A DNA stretch of 64,000 bases, taken from the NCBI RefSeq assembly GCF_000768695.1, contig NZ_AVPL01000002.1:146923-210922 (forward strand). The letters run 5' to 3'. This document shows positions 1-8,171 of the stretch, piece by piece. The position numbers were made by a program, and so were the translations under genes. Position 1 is the first letter of the stretch, and each line of letters begins with the position of its first letter. This DNA comes from Knoellia aerolata DSM 18566. Lineage in GTDB: Bacteria > Actinomycetota > Actinomycetes > Actinomycetales > Dermatophilaceae. The notes under the pieces are model-generated. The model was given only the letters and a program-made list of their open reading frames with translations, was not told the DNA's origin and ran no database searches.

Positions 1-1260
1 GACACGTCGAACTACGGGGACGGGACCGGACCCGGCGAGCGCGCCGCCGCCGACCACGTGGCGGCCCTCTTCCGCGAGGTGGGGCTGGAGCCCGAGATCA
101 TCGAGTCCGACCCCGGCCGGGCCTCGCTCGTCGTGCGGATCCCCGGCGCCGACCGGGAGCGTGGCGGGCTGTGCATCCACGGCCACCTCGACGTCGTGCC
201 GGCGAACGCGCAGGACTGGGAGGTCGACCCGTTCTCGGGCCTGGAGCGCGACGGCTGCATCTGGGGCCGCGGCGCCGTGGACATGAAGGACATGGACGCG
301 ATGATCATCGCCTGCGTCCGGCACATCGCCCGCGAGGGCATCGTCCCGCCGCGTGACCTCGTCATCGCACTCTTCGCCGACGAGGAGGCCGGGGGAGTCA
401 AGGGCTCGCACCACCTCGTCGACACGCGTCCGGACCTCTTCGAGGGCGTCACCGAGGCGATCAGCGAGGTGGGCGGCTACAGCGTCACCGTGCCCACCGC
501 CGACGGAGGCGAGAGGCGCGCCTATCTGCTCCAGACCGCCGAGAAGGGCATCGCCTGGATCCGGCTCACCGCCACGGGGCGGGCCGGGCACGGGTCGGTC
601 CCCAATGACGAGAACCCCATCGCCCGGCTGGCCGAGGCCTTGACCCGCCTCGCCGCGCACAAGTGGCCGCGCGAGTTCATCCCGTCGGTGCGCACGCTGC
701 TCGACGGCCTGAGCGAGCTCACCGGCGTCCCCTACTCCGACGAGGACCTCGACGAGCTGCTCGACCACCTCGGCGGGGCCCAGGGCTTCGTCCGCGGGAC
801 GCTGCAGGACACGAGCAACGTCACGATGCTCGACGCCGGCTACAAGCACAACGTCATCCCGCAGCAGGCCAGCGCCAACGTCGACTGCCGGTTCCTCCCC
901 GGACACGAGGAGGAGCTCATGCGCACGATCGCCGACCTCGTCGGCGAGCACGTGAGCATCGAGGTGCTGCACCGCGACATCGCGCTCGACGCGCCCTTCG
1001 AGGGCGACCTCGTCGACGCCATGGTCGCCGCCCTGCGGGCCGAGGACCCCGACGCCGAGGTCCTGCCCTACTGCCTCTCCGGCGGCACCGACAACAAGGC
1101 GCTGTCGCTGCTGGGCATCACCGGCTACGGGTTCGCCCCGCTCCGCCTGCCGGCGGACCTCGACTTCGCGCCCATGTTCCACGGGATCAACGAGCGGGTC
1201 CCGACCGAGTCGCTGAGGTTCGGTGCCCGGGTGCTGCAGCGGCTCATCGAGACCTGCTGA
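1..1260 (+). CDS. M20-family metallopeptidase/deacylase, 5'-truncated
   Basis: The reading frame is open from base 1, so the start lies outside the window. The visible protein begins with the family-typical stretch DTSNYGDGTGPGERAAADHV. Di-zinc M20 landmarks follow: HGHLDVVPA (first metal His and Asp), GRGAVDMKD (bridging Asp) and ADEEAGG (catalytic Glu and metal Glu). A dimerisation domain sits in the middle and a late metal-binding region contains SGGTDNKAL. The family hydrolyses amide bonds of peptides or acylated amino acids (ArgE/DapE/CPG2 relatives). Substrate cannot be read from sequence. About 420 visible residues fit a nearly complete enzyme. It ends in TGA just before a convergent small gene. 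Confidence 0.9.
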   Translation, partial: DTSNYGDGTGPGERAAADHVAALFREVGLEPEIIESDPGRASLVVRIPGADRERGGLCIHGHLDVVPANAQDWEVDPFSGLERDGCIWGRGAVDMKDMDAMIIACVRHIAREGIVPPRDLVIALFADEEAGGVKGSHHLVDTRPDLFEGVTEAISEVGGYSVTVPTADGGERRAYLLQTAEKGIAWIRLTATGRAGHGSVPNDENPIARLAEALTRLAAHKWPREFIPSVRTLLDGLSELTGVPYSDEDLDELLDHLGGAQGFVRGTLQDTSNVTMLDAGYKHNVIPQQASANVDCRFLPGHEEELMRTIADLVGEHVSIEVLHRDIALDAPFEGDLVDAMVAALRAEDPDAEVLPYCLSGGTDNKALSLLGITGYGFAPLRLPADLDFAPMFHGINERVPTESLRFGARVLQRLIETC

Positions 1261-1283
1261 CGAGGCGGTCCACCTCGCGCGCG

Positions 1284-1469
1284 TCAGGACGCGCGGTGGG
1301 CGCGAATGATCTTGCGCCGCAGCCAGGTTCGGGTCACGCCGCCGATGTAGATGCGGGTCCGGTGCAGCTCCCAGTGGCCGTACTCGGCGTGCTCGGTCAG
1401 CTCCCGACGGATGTCCCCGCGACGGGTGTCCCGTCCGAAGACCATGACCCGATACTCGTATTCGACCAT
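1284..1469 (-). CDS. DUF5703 small conserved protein
   Basis: A 61-residue basic protein starting MVEYEYRVMVFGRD and ending in a WLRRKII-containing tail, which I recognise as the actinobacterial DUF5703 family of unknown function. An in-frame GTG 18 bases upstream is possible. I chose the ATG at 1469 because family members start with MVEYEYR. Its -10 (TAGCGT on the minus strand, 1491-1496) overlaps the -10 of the divergent acidic-protein gene. It is convergent with the M20 peptidase gene. Function unknown. Confidence 0.8.
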   Translation of the reverse strand: MVEYEYRVMVFGRDTRRGDIRRELTEHAEYGHWELHRTRIYIGGVTRTWLRRKIIRAHRAS

Positions 1470-1490
1470 CGACCCATTGTGCGGCACGAG

Positions 1491-1500
1491 ACGCTACGGT
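1491..1500. promoter_or_regulatory. Overlapping divergent -10 boxes
   Basis: ACGCTACGGT holds TAGCGT on the minus strand (1491-1496, toward DUF5703) and TACGGT on the plus strand (1495-1500, seven bases before the ATG at 1508). Two bases are shared, so the two promoters probably exclude each other. The assignment is by pattern only. Confidence 0.5.
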
Positions 1501-1507
1501 TCTGTGC

Positions 1508-1888
1508 ATGAGCGCCGACCCGCGTGCCAGCCTTTCCCTCCTCGTCTCCGCCTTCGAACGGCACCTCGAGGCGTGCTCCGGCCGCCGCGGTGAGGACGAC
1601 CCGACCGTGGCCGCGGCCTACGACGACCTGCTCGACGCCTTCGAGACCTACGACAACGCCCTCTACGAGGCCTTCGGCGAGATGACCCCGCTCGACGTCT
1701 ACACCGGCGACGACGGCGACGCGGACGACGAGGACGAGGAGGACCTCGACGAGGACGACGACGATGACGACGGCGTCTACGCGGGCCTGGACGACGAGGA
1801 CTTCGACGACGAGTCCGACGACGGCGACGACTCCGACACCGGTGGCTCGGCCGACGGCGAGCCCGCTGGCGCCGACCGCACGCGCTGA
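1508..1888 (+). CDS. Small protein with highly acidic C-terminal half
   Basis: 126 residues in two parts. Residues 1-65 look like a compact helical domain (SLLVSAFERHLEAC, then DDLLDAFETYDNALYEAFGE). Residues 68-120 are almost entirely Asp/Glu with Gly, including a run of seven Asp, and look disordered. There is no signal peptide or membrane segment. The -10 TACGGT lies seven bases before ATG, so the mRNA is probably leaderless. I do not recognise a function. Polyacidic tails occur in DNA-mimic and nucleic-acid-displacing proteins, but nothing here proves that role. Confidence 0.7.
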   Translation: MSADPRASLSLLVSAFERHLEACSGRRGEDDPTVAAAYDDLLDAFETYDNALYEAFGEMTPLDVYTGDDGDADDEDEEDLDEDDDDDDGVYAGLDDEDFDDESDDGDDSDTGGSADGEPAGADRTR

Positions 1889-1935
1889 CCCCAGCGGCGG
1901 CCGCACCTCGCCGAGGTCGCGGACACCCTCCGCAC

Positions 1936-1941
1936 TACCGT
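1936..1941 (+). promoter_or_regulatory. -10 box of F420-oxidoreductase gene
   Basis: TACCGT lies six bases before the ATG at 1948, with no ribosome-binding site between, as in leaderless actinobacterial mRNAs. Confidence 0.5.
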
Positions 1942-1947
1942 GGGCGC

Positions 1948-3021
1948 ATGCGACTCGCGGTGAACCTCGGCTACATGGGCCTGTCCTCCAGTGCGGACAT
2001 GCTCACCCTGGCGAAGGAGGCCGACCGCCTCGGCTACGACTCCGCGTGGGTCGCCGAGGCCTACGGCAGCGACGCGGTTACGTTCCTCTCGTGGATCGGT
2101 GCGAGCACCGAGCGGATCGCCCTCGGGTCCGCGGTGATGCAGATCCCGGCGCGCACCCCGGCGATGACGGCCATGACGGCCGCCACGCTGGACCACCTCT
2201 CCGGGGGGCGTTTTCGTCTCGGTCTCGGGGTCTCCGGCCCGCAGGTGAGCGAGGGCTGGCACGGCGTCCGCTTCGACAAGCCCCTCGGGCGCACCCGTGA
2301 GTACGTCGAGATCGTGCGCCTGGCGCTGTCGCGCCAACGGCTGGCGTATGCCGGCACGCACTTCACGCTGCCCCTCCCGGACGGTCCGGGCAAGGCCCTC
2401 AAGCTGACGATCGCGCCCACGCAGACGCACCTGCCCGTCTACCTCGCCGCGGTCGGCCCGAAGAACCTCGAGCTGACCGGTGAGATCGCCGACGGCTGGC
2501 TCGCCATCTTCTTCTCTCCCGAGCACTCCGGCGACATCGTCGAGTCGATCGCGATAGGTCGCCGCGCGGCCGGGCGGGGGAGCGACGACGACCCGATGGC
2601 CGGGTTCGACATCGTCCCGACGGTGCCGGTCGTCGTCACCGACGACGTGGAGGCCGGTGCCGCCGCGGTCGCGGCCTACTCGGCGCTCTACATCGGCGGC
2701 ATGGGCTCACGCGAGAAGAACTTCTACAACCAGCTCGCCTGCCGGATGGGCTTCGAGGACGAGGCCGCCCGGGTGCAGGAGCTCTTCCTCGCCGGGCAGC
2801 ACCGGGACGCCGCGGAGGCGGTCCCCTTCGAGTTCATCGACGCCACCGCCCTCATCGGCCCGCCCGAGCGGATCCGCGAACGCGCCACGCGCTACGCCGC
2901 TGCCGGGGTCACCACGCTCGGCGTGTCACCCTTTGCCCTGACCATCGAGGAGCGGGTCGAGACCCTCCGGGTGATGGCAGACCTCGTCCCCACGACCGTG
3001 CAGGAAGCCCCCACCCCATGA
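1948..3021 (+). CDS. LLM-class F420-dependent oxidoreductase (Rv3520c-like)
   Basis: 357 residues of the luciferase-like TIM-barrel family. The N-terminus MRLAVNLGYMG is followed by EADRLGYDSAWVAEAYG and a long IALGSAVMQIPARTPAMTAM stretch, typical of F420-dependent members. The later segment GEIADGWLAIFFSPEH is also family-typical. Members reduce or oxidise substrates using the deazaflavin F420. The substrate here is unknown. Start is supported by a -10 six bases upstream. The stop overlaps the uppP ATG by four bases, so the two are translationally coupled, although no functional link is obvious. Confidence 0.88.
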   Translation: MRLAVNLGYMGLSSSADMLTLAKEADRLGYDSAWVAEAYGSDAVTFLSWIGASTERIALGSAVMQIPARTPAMTAMTAATLDHLSGGRFRLGLGVSGPQVSEGWHGVRFDKPLGRTREYVEIVRLALSRQRLAYAGTHFTLPLPDGPGKALKLTIAPTQTHLPVYLAAVGPKNLELTGEIADGWLAIFFSPEHSGDIVESIAIGRRAAGRGSDDDPMAGFDIVPTVPVVVTDDVEAGAAAVAAYSALYIGGMGSREKNFYNQLACRMGFEDEAARVQELFLAGQHRDAAEAVPFEFIDATALIGPPERIRERATRYAAAGVTTLGVSPFALTIEERVETLRVMADLVPTTVQEAPTP

Positions 3022-3896
3022 TCCTTGTCGACCCACCCGTCGAGCTCAGCTATCTCGAGGCCGTCATCCTCGGCGTCGTCGAAGGCCTCACCGAGTACCT
3101 CCCCGTCTCCTCCACCGGTCACCTCACCATCGCCGAGAAGCTGCTCGGGATGCCGGTCGACGCACCGGCGGTCACGGCATACACGGCTCTCATCCAGATC
3201 GGCGCGATCCTCGCGACGTTCACGTACTTCGGAAAGAAGATCCTGCGCCTCTTCCTCGCGTGGGTCGCCGGTCTGCGCAGCGCGCAGGCTCGACAGGAGC
3301 ACGACTACCAGCTCGCGTGGGCCGTCATCGTGGGCTCGCTGCCCGTCGTCGTCACGGCCCTGCTCCTCAAGGACCTCATCTCCGGGCCGCTGCGCAGCCT
3401 CTGGGTCGTCGCCGGCGCCCTCATCCTGTGGAGCGCGGTCATGTGGGTCGCCGAGCGGCGCCACGACGTCCTCGCGGCGCAGGGTGAGCAGCGCGGTGAG
3501 GACGCCCTGACGATCAAGGACGGCCTCGTCATCGGCCTGGTGCAGTGCTTCTCGCTCGTCCCGGGAGTCTCACGCTCCGGTGCGACGATCTCCGCGGGCC
3601 TCATGCGCGGCATCGACCGCGTCACCTCGACCGAGCTGTCCTTCTTCCTCGCCATCCCGGCGCTCACCGGTGCCGGGATCTACGAGACGGTCGACAACGT
3701 CGACGCGCTCAAGGCGCTCGGCGTCGGCCCGATCATCACGGGCATGGTCGTCGCGTTCGTCGTCGCCTACGCCTCGATCGCCTGGCTGCTGCGGTTCGTC
3801 CAGAGCAACTCGCTGGTCTCGTTCATCGCCTACCGGGTCGTGCTGGGGGCGATCCTCTTCGTCGTGCTCGGGGCCGGGTGGCTCACCGCCACCTGA
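3018..3896 (+). CDS. uppP: Undecaprenyl-diphosphatase UppP (BacA)
   Basis: A 292-residue polytopic membrane enzyme that dephosphorylates undecaprenyl diphosphate to recycle the cell-wall lipid carrier. Both family signatures are present: EGLTEYLPVSSTGHL near the N-terminus and LVPGVSRSGATIS in the second half, holding the catalytic Glu, Ser and Arg residues. About eight hydrophobic segments are visible. Length is normal for the family. Extra copies of uppP give bacitracin resistance in many bacteria, but the gene is usually housekeeping. It overlaps the oxidoreductase stop by ATGA and converges on corA with only seven bases between. Confidence 0.95.
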   Translation: MILVDPPVELSYLEAVILGVVEGLTEYLPVSSTGHLTIAEKLLGMPVDAPAVTAYTALIQIGAILATFTYFGKKILRLFLAWVAGLRSAQARQEHDYQLAWAVIVGSLPVVVTALLLKDLISGPLRSLWVVAGALILWSAVMWVAERRHDVLAAQGEQRGEDALTIKDGLVIGLVQCFSLVPGVSRSGATISAGLMRGIDRVTSTELSFFLAIPALTGAGIYETVDNVDALKALGVGPIITGMVVAFVVAYASIAWLLRFVQSNSLVSFIAYRVVLGAILFVVLGAGWLTAT

Positions 3897-3903
3897 GCGG
3901 GAC

Positions 3904-4896
3904 TCAGAGCCACCGCACCCGCTTGAACGTCACCCACAGGCCGGCGCACACCGACGCCATGAGGGCGAGGACGGCGAAGTAGCCGTAGTGCCATCGCAGC
4001 TCGGGCATGTGGTCGAAGTTCATCCCGTAGATGCCGGCGATCATCGTCGGCACGGCGGCGATGGCGACCCACGCCGAGATCTTGCGCATGTCCGCGTTCT
4101 GCTGGACCGAGATCTTGGCGAGGTTGGCGCTGAGGACGTCGCTGAGCAGGCGGTCGTACGAGTCCATCCGGTCGGCGACGAAGTGCAGGTGGTCGTCGAC
4201 GTCGCGGAAGAGCAGGCGCAGCTCGTCGTGGGGGAGTGGCGAGCGCTGGCTCGTGTGGAGCATCCGCAGCGGCACGATCATCGGCGTGATGGCACGACGC
4301 ACCTCGAGGACCTCGCGCTTGAGCCGGTAGATGACGTCCGAGGAGACCAGCTCCTCCGAGAAGACGCCCTCCTCGATCTCGTCGATGTCGCGGGCGAGCT
4401 CGACGTCGATCTCGAGGTACTGGTCCACAGCCTTGTCGATGATCGCGTGCAGGGCCGCCATGGGACCCAGCGCGAGCTTGGCCGGGTCGTCCTCGAGCTC
4501 CTTGCGGACGCCGGCCAGCGGGCTGAGCTCACCGCGGCGGATCGTCAGCACGAAGTGCTCGCTGATGTGGATCATGATCTCGCCGGTCTCGACGTCCGAG
4601 GTCTCCTCGATGTAGCTCAGGGTCTTGAGGACGACGAACATGTCACGGCCGTAGAGCTCGATCTTGGCCCGCTGGCGGCCCGACACCGCGTCCTCGAGGG
4701 CGAGCTGGTGCAGGCCCAGCCCGAGCTCGGCGTTGACCTCCTCGAGCTCGGCCATCGAGGGGTCCTTGAGTCCGATCCACAGGAAGTCGTGGGGCGAGCC
4801 GGAGCTCCTCATCCGGTCCAGCTCGTCGCTGAGGTCGCCGCACGGTTCGCGCCGGCCGTCGCGGTACAGGGCCTTGTCGACGATCACGGGCGCCAT
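3904..4896 (-). CDS. corA: CorA-family magnesium/cobalt channel
   Basis: 330 residues. A large acidic, helical cytoplasmic N-terminal domain is followed by two C-terminal membrane helices. The pore signature GMNF is present in GIYGMNFDHMPEL at the end of TM1, and a short loop leads to TM2. Family members form pentameric channels for Mg2+ and sometimes Co2+ or Ni2+. It is transcribed divergently from the phosphatase gene, with only 20 bases between start codons, and convergently with uppP. Confidence 0.93.
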   Translation of the reverse strand: MAPVIVDKALYRDGRREPCGDLSDELDRMRSSGSPHDFLWIGLKDPSMAELEEVNAELGLGLHQLALEDAVSGRQRAKIELYGRDMFVVLKTLSYIEETSDVETGEIMIHISEHFVLTIRRGELSPLAGVRKELEDDPAKLALGPMAALHAIIDKAVDQYLEIDVELARDIDEIEEGVFSEELVSSDVIYRLKREVLEVRRAITPMIVPLRMLHTSQRSPLPHDELRLLFRDVDDHLHFVADRMDSYDRLLSDVLSANLAKISVQQNADMRKISAWVAIAAVPTMIAGIYGMNFDHMPELRWHYGYFAVLALMASVCAGLWVTFKRVRWL

Positions 4897-4903
4897 TGTT
4901 GCC

Positions 4904-4909
4904 TACAGT
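4904..4909 (+). promoter_or_regulatory. -10 box of histidine phosphatase gene
   Basis: TACAGT ends seven bases before GTG at 4917. This fixes the GTG as the likely start and suggests a leaderless mRNA. The box lies inside the 20-bp gap to divergent corA. Confidence 0.5.
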
Positions 4910-4916
4910 GGGCGCC

Positions 4917-5612
4917 GTGGCACTGCTTCTGCTCGTCCGGCACGGACACTCGACCGCGAACGCCGACGCCGTCCTCGCCGGGTGGACCGAGGGCGTCGGG
5001 CTGACCGAGCGCGGCCGCGACGAGGTGGCCCGGATCGCCGCCCGCCTCACCGAGGTCCCCATCGCCCGGCTGGTGACGAGCCCGCTCCAACGCTGCCGCG
5101 AGACGGCCGAGCTCCTGCTGCCGGGGGCAAGCGCCGAGGTGCTCGACGACCTGGGTGAGTGCCACTACGGCGCGTGGACCGGTCGGCCGATCTCCGAGCT
5201 GACCCGGGATCCGCTCTGGCGCACCGTCCAGGACGACCCCGCGTCCGCGCGTTTCCCGGCCAGCGACCGGTATGCCGCCGAGTCGCTCACCGAGATGGCC
5301 CACCGGGTCGTCTCGGCCATCGCGCGCATCGACGCCGAGGTCGAGGCCGAGCGCGGGCCGGAGGCGGTGTGGGTCGCCGTGAGCCACGGCGACCCGATCA
5401 AGGCGGTGCTTGCCGACGCCGTCGGGGCGGGGCTGGCCGGTCTGCAGCGGGTCCACGTCGACCCCGCGTCGGTCTCGCTCGTGCGCCGCACCGGTGACCG
5501 GGTCATGGTCCTCGCCGTCAACTCGGCCGGCGACGCCCTCGGCCGCGGGCTGACGACGGTGCCCGCCACGGTCCCGGCGGGCGACGCCACCGTGGGCGGC
5601 GGCACGGGATAG
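4917..5612 (+). CDS. Histidine phosphatase (phosphoglycerate-mutase fold)
   Basis: 231 residues starting (GTG) MALLLLVRHGHSTANADAVLAGW. RHG carries the phospho-accepting His. A second catalytic His lies in WVAVSHGDPIKAVL. The overall pattern matches the actinobacterial MSMEG_4193-type subfamily of broad phosphatases whose substrate is not known to me. Start is chosen from the -10/GTG spacing and because homologues begin right at the first beta strand. Its TAG stop at 5610 forms the first half of the -10 box of the metal-importer operon. Confidence 0.85.
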   Translation: MALLLLVRHGHSTANADAVLAGWTEGVGLTERGRDEVARIAARLTEVPIARLVTSPLQRCRETAELLLPGASAEVLDDLGECHYGAWTGRPISELTRDPLWRTVQDDPASARFPASDRYAAESLTEMAHRVVSAIARIDAEVEAERGPEAVWVAVSHGDPIKAVLADAVGAGLAGLQRVHVDPASVSLVRRTGDRVMVLAVNSAGDALGRGLTTVPATVPAGDATVGGGTG

Positions 5613-5615
5613 AGT
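5610..5615 (+). promoter_or_regulatory. -10 box of cbiMQO operon, fused to upstream stop codon
   Basis: TAGAGT, whose TAG is the stop codon of the preceding phosphatase gene. Transcription would begin about seven bases downstream, inside the palindrome at 5619-5639. Confidence 0.45.
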
Positions 5616-5618
5616 CGT

Positions 5619-5639
5619 TGTTGCACACGGTTCGCAACA
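5619..5639. promoter_or_regulatory. Nur-like (nickel-responsive Fur family) operator
   Basis: TGTTGC, nine bases, GCAACA. The Streptomyces Nur box is described as tTGCaa-N5-ttGCAA, which has the same TTGC-N9-GCAA geometry. The outer TTGC and GCAA match exactly. The inner bases match only partly (ac and tc). It overlaps the predicted transcription start and lies just before the RBS (GTGGAGG) of the first importer gene, a repressing position. An unrelated regulator or a simple hairpin is the alternative. Confidence 0.5.
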
Positions 5640-5652
5640 GTGGAGGCACGGC

Positions 5653-6345
5653 ATGCACGTCCCGGACGGGTTCCTCGACGCCCCCACCTCGGTCGCCACG
5701 GCGGTCCTGGCGGCAGGCGGGGTCGCCCTCGCGCTCGGTCGCGCCCGGCGCGAGCTCGACGACCGCACGGCGCCGCTGGCCGGCCTCGTCGCGGTGTTCG
5801 TCTTCGCCGCGCAGATGCTCAACTTCCCGGTGGGTGCGGGCACGTCCGGCCACCTGCTCGGCGGCACCCTCGCCGCGGTCCTCGTCGGGCCGTGGACGGC
5901 GACGCTCTGCCTCACCGTCGTCCTCGCCGTCCAGGCGCTGCTCTTCGCCGACGGCGGCATCACCGCGCTCGGCACCAACATCACCCTGATGGGTCTGGTC
6001 GGGGTGTGGTCGGGCTGGCTCTGCTACGTCGTCCTGCGCCGGGTCCTGCGCTCCGCCGGTCCCGCCGCGGTCCCGGCGATGGCCGGGGTCGCCGCCTTCC
6101 TCTCTGTCCCCGTCACGGCGCTGGCGTTCACGGCCCTGTATGCCGTCGGCGGGCGAGTGCCGATCCCCTTCGAGGCGCTCGTGACCGCGATGCTCGGCTG
6201 GCACACGCTCATCGGGGTGGGGGAGGGCGTCATCACCCTGCTCGCCGTGGGCAGCATCATCGCCACCCGCCCCGACCTCGTCCACGGGGCGCGGGGACTC
6301 GCGACCGCCCGGCCCCTCGAGATCCGGACCGGGGCGTCGGCATGA
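5653..6345 (+). CDS. ECF transporter substrate-capture protein CbiM/NikM
   Basis: 230 residues, about six membrane helices. The N-terminus MHVPDGFLDAPTS is the hallmark: in this family the N-terminal Met-His is threaded into the membrane domain and ligates Ni2+ or Co2+. The RBS GTGGAGG precedes ATG. It is followed by a PDGLE protein, CbiQ and CbiO with overlapping or nearly touching ends, one operon. The upstream Nur-like operator favours nickel. Cobalamin-dependent MetH and KamDE elsewhere in the window would equally need cobalt. The metal is therefore unresolved. Confidence 0.9.
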   Translation: MHVPDGFLDAPTSVATAVLAAGGVALALGRARRELDDRTAPLAGLVAVFVFAAQMLNFPVGAGTSGHLLGGTLAAVLVGPWTATLCLTVVLAVQALLFADGGITALGTNITLMGLVGVWSGWLCYVVLRRVLRSAGPAAVPAMAGVAAFLSVPVTALAFTALYAVGGRVPIPFEALVTAMLGWHTLIGVGEGVITLLAVGSIIATRPDLVHGARGLATARPLEIRTGASA

Positions 6346-6671
6346 GCAGCACTCCGCGCCGGCGCGTCACGACGGGCCGTCTCGTCGCCGCAGGACTCGG
6401 CGTCTGCCTGCTCCTCGCCGGCGTCGTGTCGGTGTGGGCCTCGGGCCACCCGGACGGGCTGGAGTTCGTCGCCGAGCGTCTCGGCTTCGATCGCAGCGCC
6501 GGCGAGCACGCCGCCTCCGGTTCGCCCCTCTCCGACTACGGCACTGCCGGGGTCGGCGACGCCCGCCTCTCCGGTGGCCTGGCCGGGGTGGTCGGTGTCG
6601 CCGTCGTCGCCGTCGTCGCCTTCGGCCTCATGCACCTCCTGCGTCGGCGCGGCACCAGCGACGACGACTGA
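6342..6671 (+). CDS. PDGLE-domain membrane protein (NikN/CbiN-like component)
   Basis: 109 residues. One helix near residues 13-33, then HPDGLEFVAERLGF (the PDGLE signature), an extracytoplasmic stretch with PLSDYG, and a second helix near residues 80-100 followed by a basic and acidic tail. This small auxiliary subunit assists CbiM/NikM in nickel or cobalt uptake. It starts with ATG overlapping the cbiM stop (ATGA). Confidence 0.85.
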   Translation: MSSTPRRRVTTGRLVAAGLGVCLLLAGVVSVWASGHPDGLEFVAERLGFDRSAGEHAASGSPLSDYGTAGVGDARLSGGLAGVVGVAVVAVVAFGLMHLLRRRGTSDDD

Positions 6672-6672
6672 C

Positions 6673-7434
6673 GTGGGCGGCCAACTCGGACCCCACCTGC
6701 ACGTCGAGGGCACCTCGGTCGTCCACCGCCTGCCGGCCCACGCCAAGCTCGTCGGCCTCCTGCTCTTCGTCCTCCTCGTCGTCGCCCTGCCCCGCGACGC
6801 CCACGGGCACCGGCTCGCCATGCTCGGGGTCGCGTTCGCCGTGGTCGCGGCCACGCGCGTCCCGTGGCGGCACGTCCTGGCCCGGCTCGTCGTCGAGACG
6901 CCGTTCGTCGTGTTCGCGCTCGTGCTGCCGTTCGTCGCGGTCGGCCCGACGATGCGAGTCGGACCGGTCACCGTCTCGCGCGACGGGGTGGAGGCGGGGC
7001 TGGCCCTCCTGCTCACCGCGACGACGAGCGTCCTCATGGCCGTGGCGTTCGCGACGACCACGTCGAGCCGCGACCTCGTGCGGGGGCTCCAGCGGCTCGG
7101 CGTGCCGGACCGGCTCGTCCAGATCCTCGCGTTCATGGTCCGCTACCTGGGGGTGGTGGGCTCCCAGGCGCAGCGGATGAAGGTCGCCCGCGAGTCCCGC
7201 GCCTTCGCACCCCGCTCGGTCCGGTCGTGGCCGGTCGTCGCCGCGAGCGCGGGGGCCCTGTTCATCCGCAGCTACGAGCGGGGCGAGCGGGTGCACCTCG
7301 CGATGCTGTCCCGCGGCTACACCGGCCGGATGCCGGTGACCGACCCGCTCAGCGCCTCGGCATCGGACTGGGCGCGAGCCCTCGCCCCGTCGGTGCTCGC
7401 CCTCGGGACGCTCGTCGTGGCGCACACCGCATGA
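6673..7434 (+). CDS. ECF transporter T component CbiQ
   Basis: 253 residues from GTG at 6673, one base after the preceding stop. HVEGTSVVHRLPAHAKL at the N-terminus is typical of CbiQ. Helices follow, and the ARESRAFAPRS coupling region carries the Ala-Arg-type motif that contacts the ATPase. It energises metal uptake by linking CbiM to CbiO. A start further upstream would overlap the PDGLE gene and lacks support. The stop overlaps the cbiO start. Confidence 0.9.
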   Translation: MGGQLGPHLHVEGTSVVHRLPAHAKLVGLLLFVLLVVALPRDAHGHRLAMLGVAFAVVAATRVPWRHVLARLVVETPFVVFALVLPFVAVGPTMRVGPVTVSRDGVEAGLALLLTATTSVLMAVAFATTTSSRDLVRGLQRLGVPDRLVQILAFMVRYLGVVGSQAQRMKVARESRAFAPRSVRSWPVVAASAGALFIRSYERGERVHLAMLSRGYTGRMPVTDPLSASASDWARALAPSVLALGTLVVAHTA

Positions 7435-8162
7435 GCATCCCCGTCCTCGACGTCCGGGGCCTGGCCTTCGCCTACCCCGACGGGCACCAGGCCCTGTTCG
7501 GGGTGGACCTGCACGTGCACCGGGGCGAGCGGGTGGCCCTCCTCGGGCCCAACGGCGCCGGGAAGACGACCCTCGTGCTGCACCTCAACGGGATCCTCGA
7601 GGCGGGAGCGGGCTCCGTGGCCATCTCCGGCCTCCCCGTGGTCCCGGAGCACCACCTCGAGATCCGCCGGCGGGTCGGGATCGTCTTCCAGGACCCCGAC
7701 GACCAGCTGTTCATGCCCACGGTGCGCGACGACGTGGCGTTCGGGCCGGCCAACCTCGGGCTGCGCGGTGACGCACTCGCCGCACGGGTCGACTCCGCCC
7801 TCGCGGCCGTCGACATGACGGGGTACGCCGACCGGCCCCCGCACCACCTCTCGTTCGGGCAGCGACGGCGGGTCGCGATCGCGACCGTGCTCGCCATGGA
7901 GCCCGAGATCCTCGTCCTCGACGAGCCGTCGTCGAACCTCGACCCCACGTCGCGACGCGAGCTCGGCGAGCTCATCACCTCGCTCGACGTCACCGTGCTC
8001 ATGGTCACCCACGACCTGCCCTTCGCATTCCAGCTGTGCGAGCGGTCGGTCGTGCTCTCGGACGGTGTCGTCGCGGCCGACGGACGGACCCGCGAGCTCC
8101 TCGCCGATGGCGCGCTCCTGCGCCGCCACCGCCTCGAGCTCCCGTGGGGCTTCTCGGGTTAG
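7431..8162 (+). CDS. ECF transporter ATPase CbiO
   Basis: 243 residues with a complete ABC set: Walker A GPNGAGKT, Q-loop around VFQDPDDQLF, signature LSFGQRRRVAIA (LSFGQ in place of LSGGQ), Walker B ILVLDEPSSNLDP and the switch His in VTHDLPFA. It powers uptake as a dimer. ATG overlaps the cbiQ stop. Its own stop TAG is the first half of the next gene's -10 box, so the operon probably ends here while a new promoter begins. Confidence 0.93.
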   Translation: MSIPVLDVRGLAFAYPDGHQALFGVDLHVHRGERVALLGPNGAGKTTLVLHLNGILEAGAGSVAISGLPVVPEHHLEIRRRVGIVFQDPDDQLFMPTVRDDVAFGPANLGLRGDALAARVDSALAAVDMTGYADRPPHHLSFGQRRRVAIATVLAMEPEILVLDEPSSNLDPTSRRELGELITSLDVTVLMVTHDLPFAFQLCERSVVLSDGVVAADGRTRELLADGALLRRHRLELPWGFSG

Positions 8163-8165
8163 TCT
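8160..8165 (+). promoter_or_regulatory. -10 box of DUF3090 gene, fused to cbiO stop
   Basis: TAGTCT six bases before the ATG at 8172. The TAG is the stop of cbiO. Confidence 0.5.
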
Positions 8166-8171
8166 GCGCGC

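Noticed and set aside
3897..3903. Terminator between uppP and corA
   Set aside because: The gap is seven bases. No hairpin can be placed outside coding sequence.
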